Shown one piece after another: positions 17,087-26,203 of a stretch of DNA of 64,000 bases (the stretch's first letter is position 1; each line of letters opens with the position of its first letter). The notes beneath the pieces were generated by a model, which was given only the letters and a program-made list of their open reading frames with translations, searched no databases and was not told the origin of the DNA. Source of the DNA: Lachnospiraceae bacterium (GTDB lineage: Bacteria; Bacillota; Clostridia; Lachnospirales; Lachnospiraceae); assembly GCA_016282745.1 (NCBI GenBank), contig JAEELL010000085.1, forward strand, positions 31,966-95,965, in the 5' to 3' direction. The translations under genes and the position numbers were made by a program.

Positions 17087-20000
17087 CTACTTATCAAGGT
17101 CATTCTCCAGTAAGTCAACCGATACAAGTGCTGATACACCTTTTTCCTGCATCGTGATACCAAAAAGTCTGTCTGCGCAGCCCATTGTACCACGTCTGTG
17201 AGTTATAACAATAAACTGAGTTGTCTTTGTAAGCTTGTGCAGATACTGTGCAAATCTTACAACGTTACTTCCATCAAGTGCCGCCTCAATCTCGTCAAGA
17301 AGACAGAACGGAGATGGTTTCAAATTTTGGATAGCAAACAGCAAACTGATTGCGGTAAGTGCTTTTTCTCCACCGGATAACTGCATCATGTTCTGCAGTT
17401 TCTTTCCAGGTGGCTGTGAGATAATATTGATTCCCGCATCAAGTACATCTCCGCTTTCCGTAGGAATAAGTTCAATCTTACCGTGTCCACCACCAAATAG
17501 TTCAGCAAAAACCTTATCAAATTCAGCCTGAATTTCAGCAAACTTCTCAGTAAACTGTTTTCTCATTCCTGTTTCAAGTTCTTCGATAATATTCATGAGA
17601 TTCTCTTTTGCCTTGATAATATCCTCATGCTGTTCATTCATGAAAGTATATCTCTCATTGATTTCCTTAAACTCATCAATTGCGTTAACATTAACATCTC
17701 CAAGATTCTTAATATCTCTTTTGAGTCTTGCAATCGTATTTCTCATCTCATTCTTATCAGAGAATTCATCATCCTTAAGTTTCATGGCATCGCTGAATGT
17801 AATCTCATATTCATTCCACATGTAATTAACTTTGGAATCTTTCTTCTCCTCCAACTGTTCATGCTGAGCATTAAGTCTGTATAAATCCTTATCAAGCTGA
17901 TTAATTCTGTCCGATAATTCTTCTCTCTTTTCAAAGAATTCTTTATGATCTTTTGTCTGATTCTTACCCTCTTCCTCAAGTTCACCTATTTCTTTTCCAA
18001 GAGTTTCTATTTTGTTTGCGTTATTTACTTTTTCTTCACGCAATCTTTCAATTGCATCAACCTTTGCACTTATTTCTGCTCCGGCCTCATCCGAACTGTC
18101 TTTGATGGTCTCAAGTTCATCCTTTGTCGACTCGATTTCCATCTCAACGCGTTTGATATTTTCAACAATATTACTGTGCTTTTGAGTTGTGGCAACAAGT
18201 TCTAACTTGACCTGTTCAAGTTCTTCGGATTTTTCTTCTATCTCAGCCTTCTTAGCAATAAGTTCCGTATTCTTTTTTTCGATAATTTCTTCGAGTTCCT
18301 TGTTTCTGTCCTCCCAGCCTGACAATTCTTCTGTCAGTCTTGCACTATTCTTATTAATATCCGCAATCTGACCTGAAATATCTCTGCTTTCAACAGAAAC
18401 TTCACGATACTCATTTACGATATCATTCTTTCTTGCAACAGCCTGATTAAACTTAACCTCGGCTGTACTTTTGAAAATCTCCTGTTCCTTAATTGCCTGG
18501 TTGAGTTTTTCAAGTTCTTCACCTGCAACACTCATTTCACTTCTGACTTTAAGAAGTTCAGAATCAAGAGTCTTCTTTGTATCCGTGAGTTCTTTGATGC
18601 TCTTTTCAATCTCTTCAATCTCTCTTCTTCTTCCGAGAAGATTACTCGAGTTCTTGAATGCACCACCGGAAATCGCACCACCGGCACTTAAGTTTTCTCC
18701 TTCAAGAGTAACAATTCTCATTGAGTATCTGTATTTTCTCGCTATAAACAATGCATTATCGATATTATCAACCACAAGTATTCTTCCAAGAAGGAACTTG
18801 GCAACTCCGGAATATTCCTGTTTAATGTCAACAAGTTCGCTGGCAATTCCGATTGCCCCTCTCTCATCAAGTGCATTTACGTTATTGAATGTAACCTTGT
18901 TACTGAGACTGCTAAGCGGAAGGAATGTAGCTCTACCAAACTTATTCTTCTTGAGATATTCAATAATCTCTTTTGCTGTTGTCTCAGTATCAGTAACGAT
19001 ATTCTGAATGCTGCCACCAAGAGCTGTCTCAATAGCCACTTCATACTTCTTATCAACCTTGATAATATCTGCAACTACACCGATAACACCTTTTTTGCTT
19101 GACTTAAGTTCCATTACCTTTTTGATACTGTTTCCATAGCCGTCATATCTTTCGGTGATATTCTTAAGAGATTCAAGTTTTGAGTTGTTTCTGTGGTAGT
19201 TAATGGAGTTTTGCTCTAACTCCTTAACAATATCATTATTCTTTTTTCTGAGTTCAATAATTTCTTCTTTGTATTTATCTGCAGATTCATTAAGTTCTTC
19301 AAGAGAACTCTCAGCCTGCTTTAAATCTTTCTCAAGTTCCTCGATAATACTCTCATGATTAGACTTAACTGTCTCAAACTCAATCAACTTCTGATTAAGT
19401 GTTGCTTTTCTTTTGTTAATCTCTTCAAGAAGGGCATCACATCTCTCCATCTGGGATGCCACCTGCCCCTTTGCATTAATAAGGTCTATTACTTCCTGTT
19501 TATATCCTTCAATTTCTTTCTCAAGTTCAGATATTTCTTCTGAATCAAGAGCAATTTCACTTGTATAGTCATTTTGCTTTGCTGTAATATCGGAAATCTG
19601 ATTTTCAAAATCTTCCTTTGTAGCCTTGAGAGTATCTACTGACTGTAGTTTTTCATCAATCTCACTCTCCAAAGCCTCTATTCTGGATGTCTGAAATTCT
19701 TCACTGCTCTTTGCAGAACGAATCTGTTCTTCCAATACTCTGATACGTCCGTCAATTCTTTCGGCTTCCAAATTCGCTTCATTCAGAATATTCTTCTTTT
19801 CTTCAGCTTTATTGTTAAGTTCTTCAATAACAGCTTCAATCTTTGCATATTCTTTTTTAATATCTTCAAACTTAACCTGAGAATCATTCAAATCGGCAGT
19901 AGATATATTTGTCTTTTCCTCGATTTCGGCAAGTTTATCTTTTATTTCCTGCAATTCAATAAGGAACATATTCACGTCATTTTTCTTGAGTTCATCCTTA

Positions 20001-20653
20001 TAGGCAAGATATTTCTTTGCAGTTTCAGACTGTCTTGCAAGTGGTCCAACCTGTCTTTCAAGCTCAGACAGAATGTCTTCTACTCTGACAAGATTCTGAT
20101 TCTGATCATTCAGTTTCTTTAATGCATCATTTTTTCTTCTTTTATATTTTACGATTCCGGCAGCTTCATCGATAAGTTCTCTTCTCTCTTCAGGCTTACC
20201 ACTCAGGATTCGCTCAACCTGACCCTGACCGATAATAGAGTAACCTTCCTTACCAATACCTGTATCATAGAAAAGTTCATTAACATCCTTAAGTCTGACC
20301 TGACTACCGTTTATCATATATTCACTCTCGCCTGAACGGTATAATCTTCTCGATACTGTGACCTCATCATATTCAATATCAAGTTTGTGGTCAGAGTTAT
20401 CAAGAGTAATTGCTACAAATGCAAAACCGAGTGGTTTTCTGTTCTCAGTACCCGCAAAAATGACATCTTCCATCTTTGAACCACGAAGAGACTTAACCTT
20501 CTGCTCTCCAAGAACCCATCTCACAGCATCCGCAACGTTACTCTTACCACTTCCGTTTGGACCTACAATACCTGTTATTCCGTTATGAAACTCAAAATTC
20601 ATTTTATTTGCAAAGGATTTAAATCCCTGAATTTCAATGCTTTTTAAATACAT
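17087..20653 (-). CDS. smc: Chromosome segregation/condensation ATPase SMC
   Basis: SMC dimerises and, with ScpA and ScpB (both encoded at 47993-49334), forms the bacterial condensin ring. The 1,188-residue protein has Walker A GPNGSGKSN (31-39), a coiled coil to about 500, a hinge (about 505-660) with glycine-rich ENLSAGGAISGGAF, a second coiled coil, the ABC signature LSGGEKA (1092-1098) and Walker B FCLLDEIEAALD (near 1116-1127). Length and order are standard. The start is two bases after the rnc stop, with the ribosome site inside rnc, so the genes are translationally coupled. Confidence 0.99.
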   Translation of the reverse strand: MYLKSIEIQGFKSFANKMNFEFHNGITGIVGPNGSGKSNVADAVRWVLGEQKVKSLRGSKMEDVIFAGTENRKPLGFAFVAITLDNSDHKLDIEYDEVTVSRRLYRSGESEYMINGSQVRLKDVNELFYDTGIGKEGYSIIGQGQVERILSGKPEERRELIDEAAGIVKYKRRKNDALKKLNDQNQNLVRVEDILSELERQVGPLARQSETAKKYLAYKDELKKNDVNMFLIELQEIKDKLAEIEEKTNISTADLNDSQVKFEDIKKEYAKIEAVIEELNNKAEEKKNILNEANLEAERIDGRIRVLEEQIRSAKSSEEFQTSRIEALESEIDEKLQSVDTLKATKEDFENQISDITAKQNDYTSEIALDSEEISELEKEIEGYKQEVIDLINAKGQVASQMERCDALLEEINKRKATLNQKLIEFETVKSNHESIIEELEKDLKQAESSLEELNESADKYKEEIIELRKKNNDIVKELEQNSINYHRNNSKLESLKNITERYDGYGNSIKKVMELKSSKKGVIGVVADIIKVDKKYEVAIETALGGSIQNIVTDTETTAKEIIEYLKKNKFGRATFLPLSSLSNKVTFNNVNALDERGAIGIASELVDIKQEYSGVAKFLLGRILVVDNIDNALFIARKYRYSMRIVTLEGENLSAGGAISGGAFKNSSNLLGRRREIEEIEKSIKELTDTKKTLDSELLKVRSEMSVAGEELEKLNQAIKEQEIFKSTAEVKFNQAVARKNDIVNEYREVSVESRDISGQIADINKNSARLTEELSGWEDRNKELEEIIEKKNTELIAKKAEIEEKSEELEQVKLELVATTQKHSNIVENIKRVEMEIESTKDELETIKDSSDEAGAEISAKVDAIERLREEKVNNANKIETLGKEIGELEEEGKNQTKDHKEFFEKREELSDRINQLDKDLYRLNAQHEQLEEKKDSKVNYMWNEYEITFSDAMKLKDDEFSDKNEMRNTIARLKRDIKNLGDVNVNAIDEFKEINERYTFMNEQHEDIIKAKENLMNIIEELETGMRKQFTEKFAEIQAEFDKVFAELFGGGHGKIELIPTESGDVLDAGINIISQPPGKKLQNMMQLSGGEKALTAISLLFAIQNLKPSPFCLLDEIEAALDGSNVVRFAQYLHKLTKTTQFIVITHRRGTMGCADRLFGITMQEKGVSALVSVDLLENDLDK

Positions 20654-20655
20654 TC

Positions 20656-21348
20656 CTACTGCCTCTTATCTAAAGATTTTATTGCTTCCCATGCAGCTTT
20701 CTGCTCAGCCGCTTTTTTTGTTTTACCCTCACCGGATCCCATTATCTTTCCGTTTATGACTACATTCGCCACATAGGACTTGTTGTGATCGGGACCGCTC
20801 TCTGAAACTATATCATAGTGAAGATCATAATCAGAACCTTCGCTGGCAACCAGTTCCTGCAAATGAGTCTTACTGTCACTGAATAATTTTTTATTCTCAA
20901 TATCATTCATGACATATTTCTTTATAAAAGCTCTTGCAGGTTCCAAACCTCCATCCAGATAGATGGCACCTATGACTGCTTCCAAGGCATCAGACGTAAC
21001 AGAGTCTCTTCCTCTTCCTCCTGTTGCTTCCTCACCTTTTCCCAGTCTTAAGTAACTTCCAAGATCAATTTCTCTCGCATCCATGGCAAGTGTAGGCTCA
21101 CATACAAGACTTGCTCTAAGCCTTGTCATTTTCCCCTCTGCCATGTCCGGATATTTTTTGAACAGAATCTCGCTAGATATCAATTCCAAAACTGCATCAC
21201 CTAAGAATTCCAATCTTTCATTATGGGAAATTCCACTCATCTTATTTTCATTTGCATATGATGTATGTGTAATAGCAGTATACAAATATTCAATGTTATT
21301 AAATTTGTAACCTACTACATTTTCCAATTCTGATATTCTATCACTCAC
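20656..21348 (-). CDS. rnc: Ribonuclease III
   Basis: RNase III cleaves double-stranded RNA in rRNA precursors and structured mRNAs. The 230-residue product has the catalytic signature HNERLEFLGDAVLELI (about 41-56, with acidic metal ligands), EALIGAIYLDGG further on (seen as LEAVIGAIYLDGG) and a C-terminal dsRNA-binding domain with THLQELVASEG and GEGKTKKAAEQKAAW. The start is GTG 21348, with GAGG eight bases upstream. It begins after the acpP terminator, so read-through or an unrecognised promoter must supply it, and it overlaps functionally with smc downstream. Confidence 0.98.
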   Translation of the reverse strand: MSDRISELENVVGYKFNNIEYLYTAITHTSYANENKMSGISHNERLEFLGDAVLELISSEILFKKYPDMAEGKMTRLRASLVCEPTLAMDAREIDLGSYLRLGKGEEATGGRGRDSVTSDALEAVIGAIYLDGGLEPARAFIKKYVMNDIENKKLFSDSKTHLQELVASEGSDYDLHYDIVSESGPDHNKSYVANVVINGKIMGSGEGKTKKAAEQKAAWEAIKSLDKRQ

Positions 21349-21363
21349 AATTAAATCCTCACA

Positions 21364-21392
21364 TTTAAAAAGCCCTTATTGAAAAGGGCTTT
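21364..21392 (-). terminator. Intrinsic terminator after acpP
   Basis: A 9-bp stem (aaagccctt with aagggcttt, 21369-21392) and a six-base loop, followed on the minus strand by five T residues. It separates plsX-acpP from rnc-smc, perhaps partially. Confidence 0.85.
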
Positions 21393-21407
21393 AATAGTAC
21401 TTCGACA

Positions 21408-21641
21408 TTAATTATTAATAGCTTTTTCAATCTTGTCTGCAGCATCGCCAACAGTCTTAATCTCTGCGGCCGTCTCTACAGGAATCTTAATATTGAACTG
21501 ATCTTCAAGACTGATAATAATCTCCATTACATCAAGTGAATCAGCACCTAAATCTTCAACAAATAAACTGTCTCTTGTGATTTCACTCTCTTCAATCTCT
21601 AATACTTCTGCGATTGCTTTTATTAAACTCTCTAATACCAT
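21408..21641 (-). CDS. acpP: Acyl carrier protein
   Basis: ACP carries growing acyl chains on 4-phosphopantetheine during fatty acid and phospholipid synthesis. The 77-residue acidic protein has the modification site GADSLDVME (Ser35). The ATG at 21641 has GGAGG five bases upstream; an in-frame ATG at 21653 would lie inside that site and is rejected. It follows plsX by 30 bases, the usual plsX-acpP order, linking acyl-phosphate formation to the carrier. Confidence 0.98.
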   Translation of the reverse strand: MVLESLIKAIAEVLEIEESEITRDSLFVEDLGADSLDVMEIIISLEDQFNIKIPVETAAEIKTVGDAADKIEKAINN

Positions 21642-21671
21642 AGTTTCCTCCATAAATTAAAAATTATTATA

Positions 21672-22694
21672 TTAATTATCAGCGTCTTCCTTCTTTTCGG
21701 ATAACTTCTGCTGAATCTTGTTGTTAATATCCATCTCGTTAAATCTTACACACTGAAGAACTGAATTCTTAATCTCATTTGCCTTAGAGCTTCCGTGAGT
21801 CTTTACAACAAGTCCGTTCAATCCCAAAAGCGGAGCTCCGCCATATTGTTCAAGCTGGAAATCCTTAAGTGTCTCTTTGAGCTTTGATTTGATAAGCATA
21901 GCACCTATCTTTGTCTTAACATTACTCATCAAAGCACCTTTAACTTTTTTGAGTAATACTGCTCCGACACCCTCGTACATCTTGAGGATAACATTTCCAA
22001 CGAACGCTTCACAGACAATTACATCTACGTCACCGTTTGGAATGTCTCTGGCCTCAACATTACCAACAAAATTTATATCACTTTCTAATGAGAGAAGTCC
22101 GTATGCTTCTTTTACAAGCGCATTACCCTTTTCCTCCTCGGCTCCAATATTTACAATTGCAACCTTTGGATTCTTAACTCCCATTACATTCTCCATATAT
22201 ACAGAACCTATCTTTGCAAACTGGACAAGGTTCTGTGGTTTTGCATCCACATTAGCTCCACAGTCAATCAATAATGACGGTTTCTTGTTAGTTGGAATAA
22301 GTGGTGCAAGAGGCGGTCTCTTCACTCCCGGAATCCTTCCTACTAAAAGCTGTCCTCCAACTAATGTTGCTCCTGTACTACCGGCAGTTACAACACCGTG
22401 GGCGCCTCCCTCTTTCACAAATTTCATCGCCTTAACAAGTGAAGAGTCTGTCTTTGTTCTGATTGCTATAACAGGTGGCTCTGCAGTTTCTATAACTTCA
22501 GTTGCAGGAACAATCTCAACCTGCTCTTCATCGTATGTATATTTGGCAAGTTCAGCCTTTACGGCATCTTCTATACCAACTAATTTCAACATAATGTTCT
22601 TATTCTTATTAGCTGCAAGAATTGCGCCTTTTACTATCTCAGCAGGTGCGTTATCTCCACCCATACAATCCACAGCCACTATAGTCTTTGCCAT
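21672..22694 (-). CDS. plsX: Phosphate acyltransferase PlsX
   Basis: PlsX converts acyl-ACP and phosphate to acyl-phosphate, which PlsY uses to begin phospholipid synthesis. The 340-residue product starts MAKTIVAVDCMGGDNAP and shows GVVTAGSTGATLVGG, RPPLAPLIPT and DCGANVDAKP, all family hallmarks. The ATG at 22694 has GGAGGTG at ideal spacing; a longer frame reaching 22727 has no ribosome site. It has its own promoter (22733-22761) with a small palindrome in the leader and is followed by acpP. Confidence 0.98.
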   Translation of the reverse strand: MAKTIVAVDCMGGDNAPAEIVKGAILAANKNKNIMLKLVGIEDAVKAELAKYTYDEEQVEIVPATEVIETAEPPVIAIRTKTDSSLVKAMKFVKEGGAHGVVTAGSTGATLVGGQLLVGRIPGVKRPPLAPLIPTNKKPSLLIDCGANVDAKPQNLVQFAKIGSVYMENVMGVKNPKVAIVNIGAEEEKGNALVKEAYGLLSLESDINFVGNVEARDIPNGDVDVIVCEAFVGNVILKMYEGVGAVLLKKVKGALMSNVKTKIGAMLIKSKLKETLKDFQLEQYGGAPLLGLNGLVVKTHGSSKANEIKNSVLQCVRFNEMDINNKIQQKLSEKKEDADN

Positions 22695-22710
22695 ATTACA
22701 CCTCCGTAAA

Positions 22711-22725
22711 GTGCAAAGTATGCAC
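22711..22725. promoter_or_regulatory. Palindrome in the plsX leader
   Basis: The perfect dyad GTGCA-AAGTA-TGCAC lies just after the predicted plsX start point. It does not match the FapR or FabT consensus that I know. It could be a repressor site or an RNA hairpin. Confidence 0.35.
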
Positions 22726-22732
22726 AATATCT

Positions 22733-22761
22733 AATATACTAAAAAGAAAAGAATAAATCAA
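22733..22761 (-). promoter_or_regulatory. Sigma-A promoter of plsX-acpP
   Basis: Minus strand TTGATT (22756-22761), 17-bp spacer, TATATT (22733-22738), about 40 bases before the plsX ATG. Confidence 0.8.
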
Positions 22762-22776
22762 GCATTCCTATAACAT

Positions 22777-22811
22777 AAAAAACCTTGAATCCATTGGACT
22801 CAAGGTTTTTT
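22777..22811 (-). terminator. Intrinsic terminator after rpmF
   Basis: A 12-bp A/T-flanked stem (aaaaaaccttga with tcaaggtttttt) with further inner pairing, giving a T run on either strand. It ends the yceD-rpmF transcript ahead of the plsX promoter. Confidence 0.9.
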
Positions 22812-22832
22812 ATATCTAATCAATATCAATGA

Positions 22833-23012
22833 TTAGTCAACTGAAATAATCTCTTTTTTGTTATAAGATCCACATGCCTTGCATACTCTATGAGGCATCA
22901 TTAATGCTCCACACTTGCTGCACTTTACGAGATTAACTGCATCCATTTTCCAGTTAGCTCTTCTCTTATCTCTTCTTGCTTTTGAAGATTTATTCTTTGG
23001 ACAGATAGACAT
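22833..23012 (-). CDS. rpmF: 50S ribosomal protein L32
   Basis: A 59-residue ribosomal protein, not longer than usual, starting MSICPKNKSSKARRDKRRAN and carrying a zinc ribbon of two CxxC pairs (Cys31/34 and Cys44/47), so it is the zinc-binding C+ form. AAGGAGGTG stands eight bases before the ATG. It begins three bases after the DUF177 gene stop; yceD-rpmF is a near-universal pair, and in most bacteria plsX follows, as here. Confidence 0.98.
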   Translation of the reverse strand: MSICPKNKSSKARRDKRRANWKMDAVNLVKCSKCGALMMPHRVCKACGSYNKKEIISVD

Positions 23013-23015
23013 GGT

Positions 23016-23543
23016 TTACACCTCCTTAAACTGATTAAAAACATCTAATATTTTTGACATTCTCGGATCAAGTTCTGTAGTATCACAATCACAGGATCCA
23101 ATATTGAGATTCGTTCCACATTTATAGCATATACCTCTACAATCCTCTTTGCAGAGCACCTTCATAGGTAGATTAACGAATATCTCATTATCAATAAAAA
23201 CTTCAGTGTCGAGATTCATCCCTTCGAGAAAAACATCTTCCTCTATGTCATCCTCTCTCTCCTGAGCGGTTTTCTTTAAATCTATGTCTTTGGAAACAGT
23301 CTGTTTCAAAGGAACGATAACATCCTCCAAGCATCTGCCACAAGGCATTATCAGTTCTATATCAATATCAGCATCAACTTTAATTACTTTCTTTCCTTTA
23401 TTAACAATTCTAAATGTAACATCCTCTTTTTTACTGTAAGGATATGACTCATTGTTAACAGTGAAAGATGCTTTCTCAATTGGAGCAATATATTGCTTTT
23501 CTTTTCCTGTTTCTGATAAGATTTCATTTAAATCTATTAACAT
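23016..23543 (-). CDS. YceD/DUF177 family protein
   Basis: A 175-residue member of the YceD (DUF177, YlbN in Bacillus) family, which is linked to 23S rRNA accumulation in plants and bacteria. It shows the family cysteines: MPCGRCLEDV (about 80-89) and CKEDCRGICYKCGTNLN near 130-146, likely a metal-binding cluster, plus the strongly acidic EREDDIEEDVF. The ATG at 23543 has AGAGGA upstream and is preferred over the in-frame start at 23582. It is the first gene of a two-gene operon with rpmF and has a near-perfect promoter. Confidence 0.93.
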   Translation of the reverse strand: MLIDLNEILSETGKEKQYIAPIEKASFTVNNESYPYSKKEDVTFRIVNKGKKVIKVDADIDIELIMPCGRCLEDVIVPLKQTVSKDIDLKKTAQEREDDIEEDVFLEGMNLDTEVFIDNEIFVNLPMKVLCKEDCRGICYKCGTNLNIGSCDCDTTELDPRMSKILDVFNQFKEV

Positions 23544-23573
23544 AAAATCCTCTTTTCTAAAGACACCTTTACT

Positions 23574-23602
23574 ATTATACATATAGGTATATCATTTGTC
23601 AA
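23574..23602 (-). promoter_or_regulatory. Sigma-A promoter of yceD-rpmF
   Basis: Minus strand TTGACA (23597-23602), 17-bp spacer, TATAAT (23574-23579): both boxes match consensus exactly. Confidence 0.92.
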
Positions 23603-23620
23603 ACATTTATCAAAGATTTT

Positions 23621-23710
23621 TTGTCGCGAGCAAAAGTGATTTGATATCCGAAGGATGAAAATCACGAAAGCTTAGCAGCTTTGCCGGATTCGAGCCGGCA
23701 CTGCTGAAAA
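23621..23710. other. Structured intergenic element with two hairpins downstream of ackA
   Basis: Hairpin 1 pairs gtgattt (23636-23642) with aaatcac (23659-23665) and contains an inner atcc/ggat stem. Hairpin 2 pairs agcag (23674-23678) with ctgct (23701-23705) and tgccgg with ccggca (23682-23687, 23695-23700), leaving a 7-base loop that on the minus strand reads CTCGAAT, much like a tRNA T-loop. The GC content is higher than in the surroundings. No long T run follows, so it is not a plain terminator. It may be an ackA 3' UTR structure, a small RNA or a repeat-family element. Confidence 0.5.
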
Positions 23711-23732
23711 GTTGAATGGTTACCTTTTTGTA

Positions 23733-24923
23733 TTAAAGTAATTCTAATGTTTCTCTTGCAATAGCAAGTTCTTCGTTAGTAGGAACAACCCATACTTTAA
23801 CTTTTGAGTCAGGAGTAGAAATCTCTCTCTCCTCACCCATAACTTTGTTAGCTTCCTGATTGATTGTTATTCCAAGATATCCAAGTTTTTCACATACCCT
23901 GGCTCTTACTCCCGGATTGTTTTCTCCAACTCCTGCTGTAAATGCTATACAGTCAACGCCGTTCATTGCTGCAGCATAAGCACCAACATATTTAACAACA
24001 CTGTGAACAAAAACTTCCATAGCTGCAACTGCGTCATCATTGCCCTGCGCTATTGCTGCATCAATATCTCTGAAATCACTTGAAACCTGTGACACTCCAA
24101 AAACACCAGACTGCTTATTGAGTACATTAAGCGCTTCATCAACTGTCACTCCGTCCTTTTTGGCTATTGTTTTAACAATCTCAGGATCAACATCCCCTGA
24201 TCTTGTTCCCATTACAACACCTTCAAGAGGAGTCAGTCCCATACTTGTATCAACTGACTTACCATTCTCCACTGCACAAATACTTGCACCGTTTCCAAGA
24301 TGACATACGATAGTCTTTACGTCTTCGTAGTCTTTTCCAAGAATCTCAGAAGTTCTCTTTGAAACAAAGCTGTGAGATGTTCCATGGAAGCCATATCTTC
24401 TTATCTTATATTCATCATAATAGCGCTTTGGAATAGCATACAAATATGATTCTCTAGGCATGGTCTGATGGAATGCAGTATCAAAAACTGCTACATTGAC
24501 TGTTCCGGGCATTGCCTCCATGCATGCTCTGATTCCAATTATATTTGCAGGATTGTGAAGTGGTGCCAAATCATTGCACTCCTCAATCTTTGCAATAACG
24601 TCTTCATCTATAACTACTGATTTGTTAAAATACTCTCCGCCGTGAACAACTCTGTGTCCAACAGCTCCAACCTCTGACAATTCAGAAATAACTCCTGTCT
24701 CATTGTTTGTAAGTGCTTCGATAACTGCCTTTATCGCCTCAGAATGAGTAGGCATCTCAATCTCTTTTATTTCTTTTTCTCCGCCTGCAGGAGTATATGC
24801 TATTCTGCTTTTGTCAATTCCTATACGTTCACAAAGTCCCTTTGCAACCGCCTTCTCACTGTCTGAATCTATAAGTTGGAACTTCAATGAAGAACTTCCG
24901 CAATTTATTACTAATACTTTCAT
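23733..24923 (-). CDS. ackA: Acetate kinase
   Basis: AckA makes ATP and acetate from acetyl-phosphate, the final energy-yielding step of acetate fermentation. The 396-residue product has both family signatures, VLVINCGSSSLKFQL (3-17) and RRYGFHGTSHSFV (near 175-187), plus VCHLGNGASIC and the C-terminal FTAGVGENNP. GGAAAGGAT-type sequence precedes the ATG and it begins 20 bases after pta, so pta-ackA is one operon. The product acetate is also the substrate of TmcAL, encoded divergently from pta. Confidence 0.98.
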   Translation of the reverse strand: MKVLVINCGSSSLKFQLIDSDSEKAVAKGLCERIGIDKSRIAYTPAGGEKEIKEIEMPTHSEAIKAVIEALTNNETGVISELSEVGAVGHRVVHGGEYFNKSVVIDEDVIAKIEECNDLAPLHNPANIIGIRACMEAMPGTVNVAVFDTAFHQTMPRESYLYAIPKRYYDEYKIRRYGFHGTSHSFVSKRTSEILGKDYEDVKTIVCHLGNGASICAVENGKSVDTSMGLTPLEGVVMGTRSGDVDPEIVKTIAKKDGVTVDEALNVLNKQSGVFGVSQVSSDFRDIDAAIAQGNDDAVAAMEVFVHSVVKYVGAYAAAMNGVDCIAFTAGVGENNPGVRARVCEKLGYLGITINQEANKVMGEEREISTPDSKVKVWVVPTNEELAIARETLELL

Positions 24924-24943
24924 TATTAATCCTTTCCGTAAAT

Positions 24944-25939
24944 CTACTTTATCTGAGCCTGTACTGCTGTAATCGCAACAACACCAACAATATCATTTGC
25001 CGAACATCCCCTCGACAAATCATTAACAGGTTTTGCAATTCCCTGGCACAGTGGTCCGTAAGCTTCAGCCTGTCCCAATCTGTGAATAAGCTTGTAACCG
25101 ATATTTCCGGCATCAAGATCAGGGAAAATAAGAACATTTGCCTTTCCTGCAATCTTGCTGTTTGGAGCTTTCATTGCTGCAACTTCCGGAACTACTGCAG
25201 CATCAGTTTGAAGTTCACCTTCGATAAGAATGTCCGGACAATCGCGATTTGCAATTCTAACAGCCTCTCTGACTTTTGTTACATCAGGATGACTGGCACT
25301 TCCGTATGTAGAATGTGACAGCATTGCAACCTTAGGTTCATCACCCACAAGATACTTGAAAGATTCTGCACTTGTCTCAGCAATAGCAGCAAGTTCCTCT
25401 GAATTAGGATTCTGATTAAGCCCGCAGTCTCCCATAACAAAAGTTCCGTTAGAACCGAGTTCCTTGTTTGGAACCACCATAAGGAAGAAACAAGAAACCA
25501 ACTTTGTTCCCGGTTTTGTCTTGATTATCTGAAGAGAAGGTCTGAGAGTATTCGCTGATGAATGACATGCACCTGAAACCACACCGTCCGCATCTCCCTG
25601 CTGAACCATCATGCAGGCATAATACATATAATCATTTATCAGAGTGGCATGGGCAAGTTCTCTTGTAATCCCCTTCGCCTTTCTGAGTTCCACAAATTCA
25701 TCTACATACTTATCCGTCTTCTCATAATCTTTTGGATTGATTATTTTAGCCTTTGAGACATTATAATCTCTTCCGTTGTCCCAATATTCTTCCGGAGTTG
25801 CAAGAATAATAAGATCAACAAAGTCCTCTTTCAGAATAATCTCTGCAGCTTCATAAGTTCTCTTATCCATACCTTCAGGAAGGACAATTGTCTTTCTTTC
25901 GAGTCTTGCACGCTCTTTTATACTTTCTATAAAATCCAT
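24944..25939 (-). CDS. pta: Phosphate acetyltransferase
   Basis: Pta converts acetyl-CoA and phosphate to acetyl-phosphate for AckA. The 331-residue short form, without an N-terminal regulatory domain, has VVSGACHSSANTLRPSLQ, MGDCGLN and PDLDAGNIGYKL. The ATG at 25939 has GGAG nine bases upstream; a TTG at 25954 lies inside that site and is rejected. The promoter is at 26036-26064 and the gene leads the pta-ackA operon. Confidence 0.98.
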   Translation of the reverse strand: MDFIESIKERARLERKTIVLPEGMDKRTYEAAEIILKEDFVDLIILATPEEYWDNGRDYNVSKAKIINPKDYEKTDKYVDEFVELRKAKGITRELAHATLINDYMYYACMMVQQGDADGVVSGACHSSANTLRPSLQIIKTKPGTKLVSCFFLMVVPNKELGSNGTFVMGDCGLNQNPNSEELAAIAETSAESFKYLVGDEPKVAMLSHSTYGSASHPDVTKVREAVRIANRDCPDILIEGELQTDAAVVPEVAAMKAPNSKIAGKANVLIFPDLDAGNIGYKLIHRLGQAEAYGPLCQGIAKPVNDLSRGCSANDIVGVVAITAVQAQIK

Positions 25940-26035
25940 AGTTATTTTCTCCAATCCGTAACTCTATATACAATCCACATTCCAATAACACATTAAGGGG
26001 GCACGCCTTGAAATGCTAATATTTTTTACTGATAT

Positions 26036-26064
26036 ATTATACCAAAAACAACTTTATAAAACAA
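26036..26064 (-). promoter_or_regulatory. Promoter of pta-ackA
   Basis: Minus strand TTGTTT (26059-26064), 17-bp spacer, perfect TATAAT (26036-26041). The leader of about 90 bases to pta is unusually rich in CCCC/GGGG around 25996-26004. Confidence 0.75.
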
Positions 26065-26116
26065 CAAAACACGGCCAAATAGATTGTTAAATAAATATCA
26101 ATATTTTCTTATTTCA

Positions 26117-26145
26117 TTGCCACTTCTTTATGGTAATGTTAGAAT
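26117..26145 (+). promoter_or_regulatory. Promoter of tmcAL
   Basis: Plus strand TTGCCA (26117-26122), 17-bp spacer, TAGAAT (26140-26145), about 55 bases before the tmcAL ATG. It diverges from the pta promoter. Confidence 0.8.
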
Positions 26146-26203
26146 AAAATCAGGTACTATAATTATTACTTTAATCATACTATTATTTAAATCGGAGGCT
26201 TTT

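Noticed and set aside
23674..23705. tRNA gene suggested by a T-arm-like stem-loop
   Set aside because: No acceptor stem, D arm, anticodon arm or CCA-proximal pairing can be placed around it on either strand.
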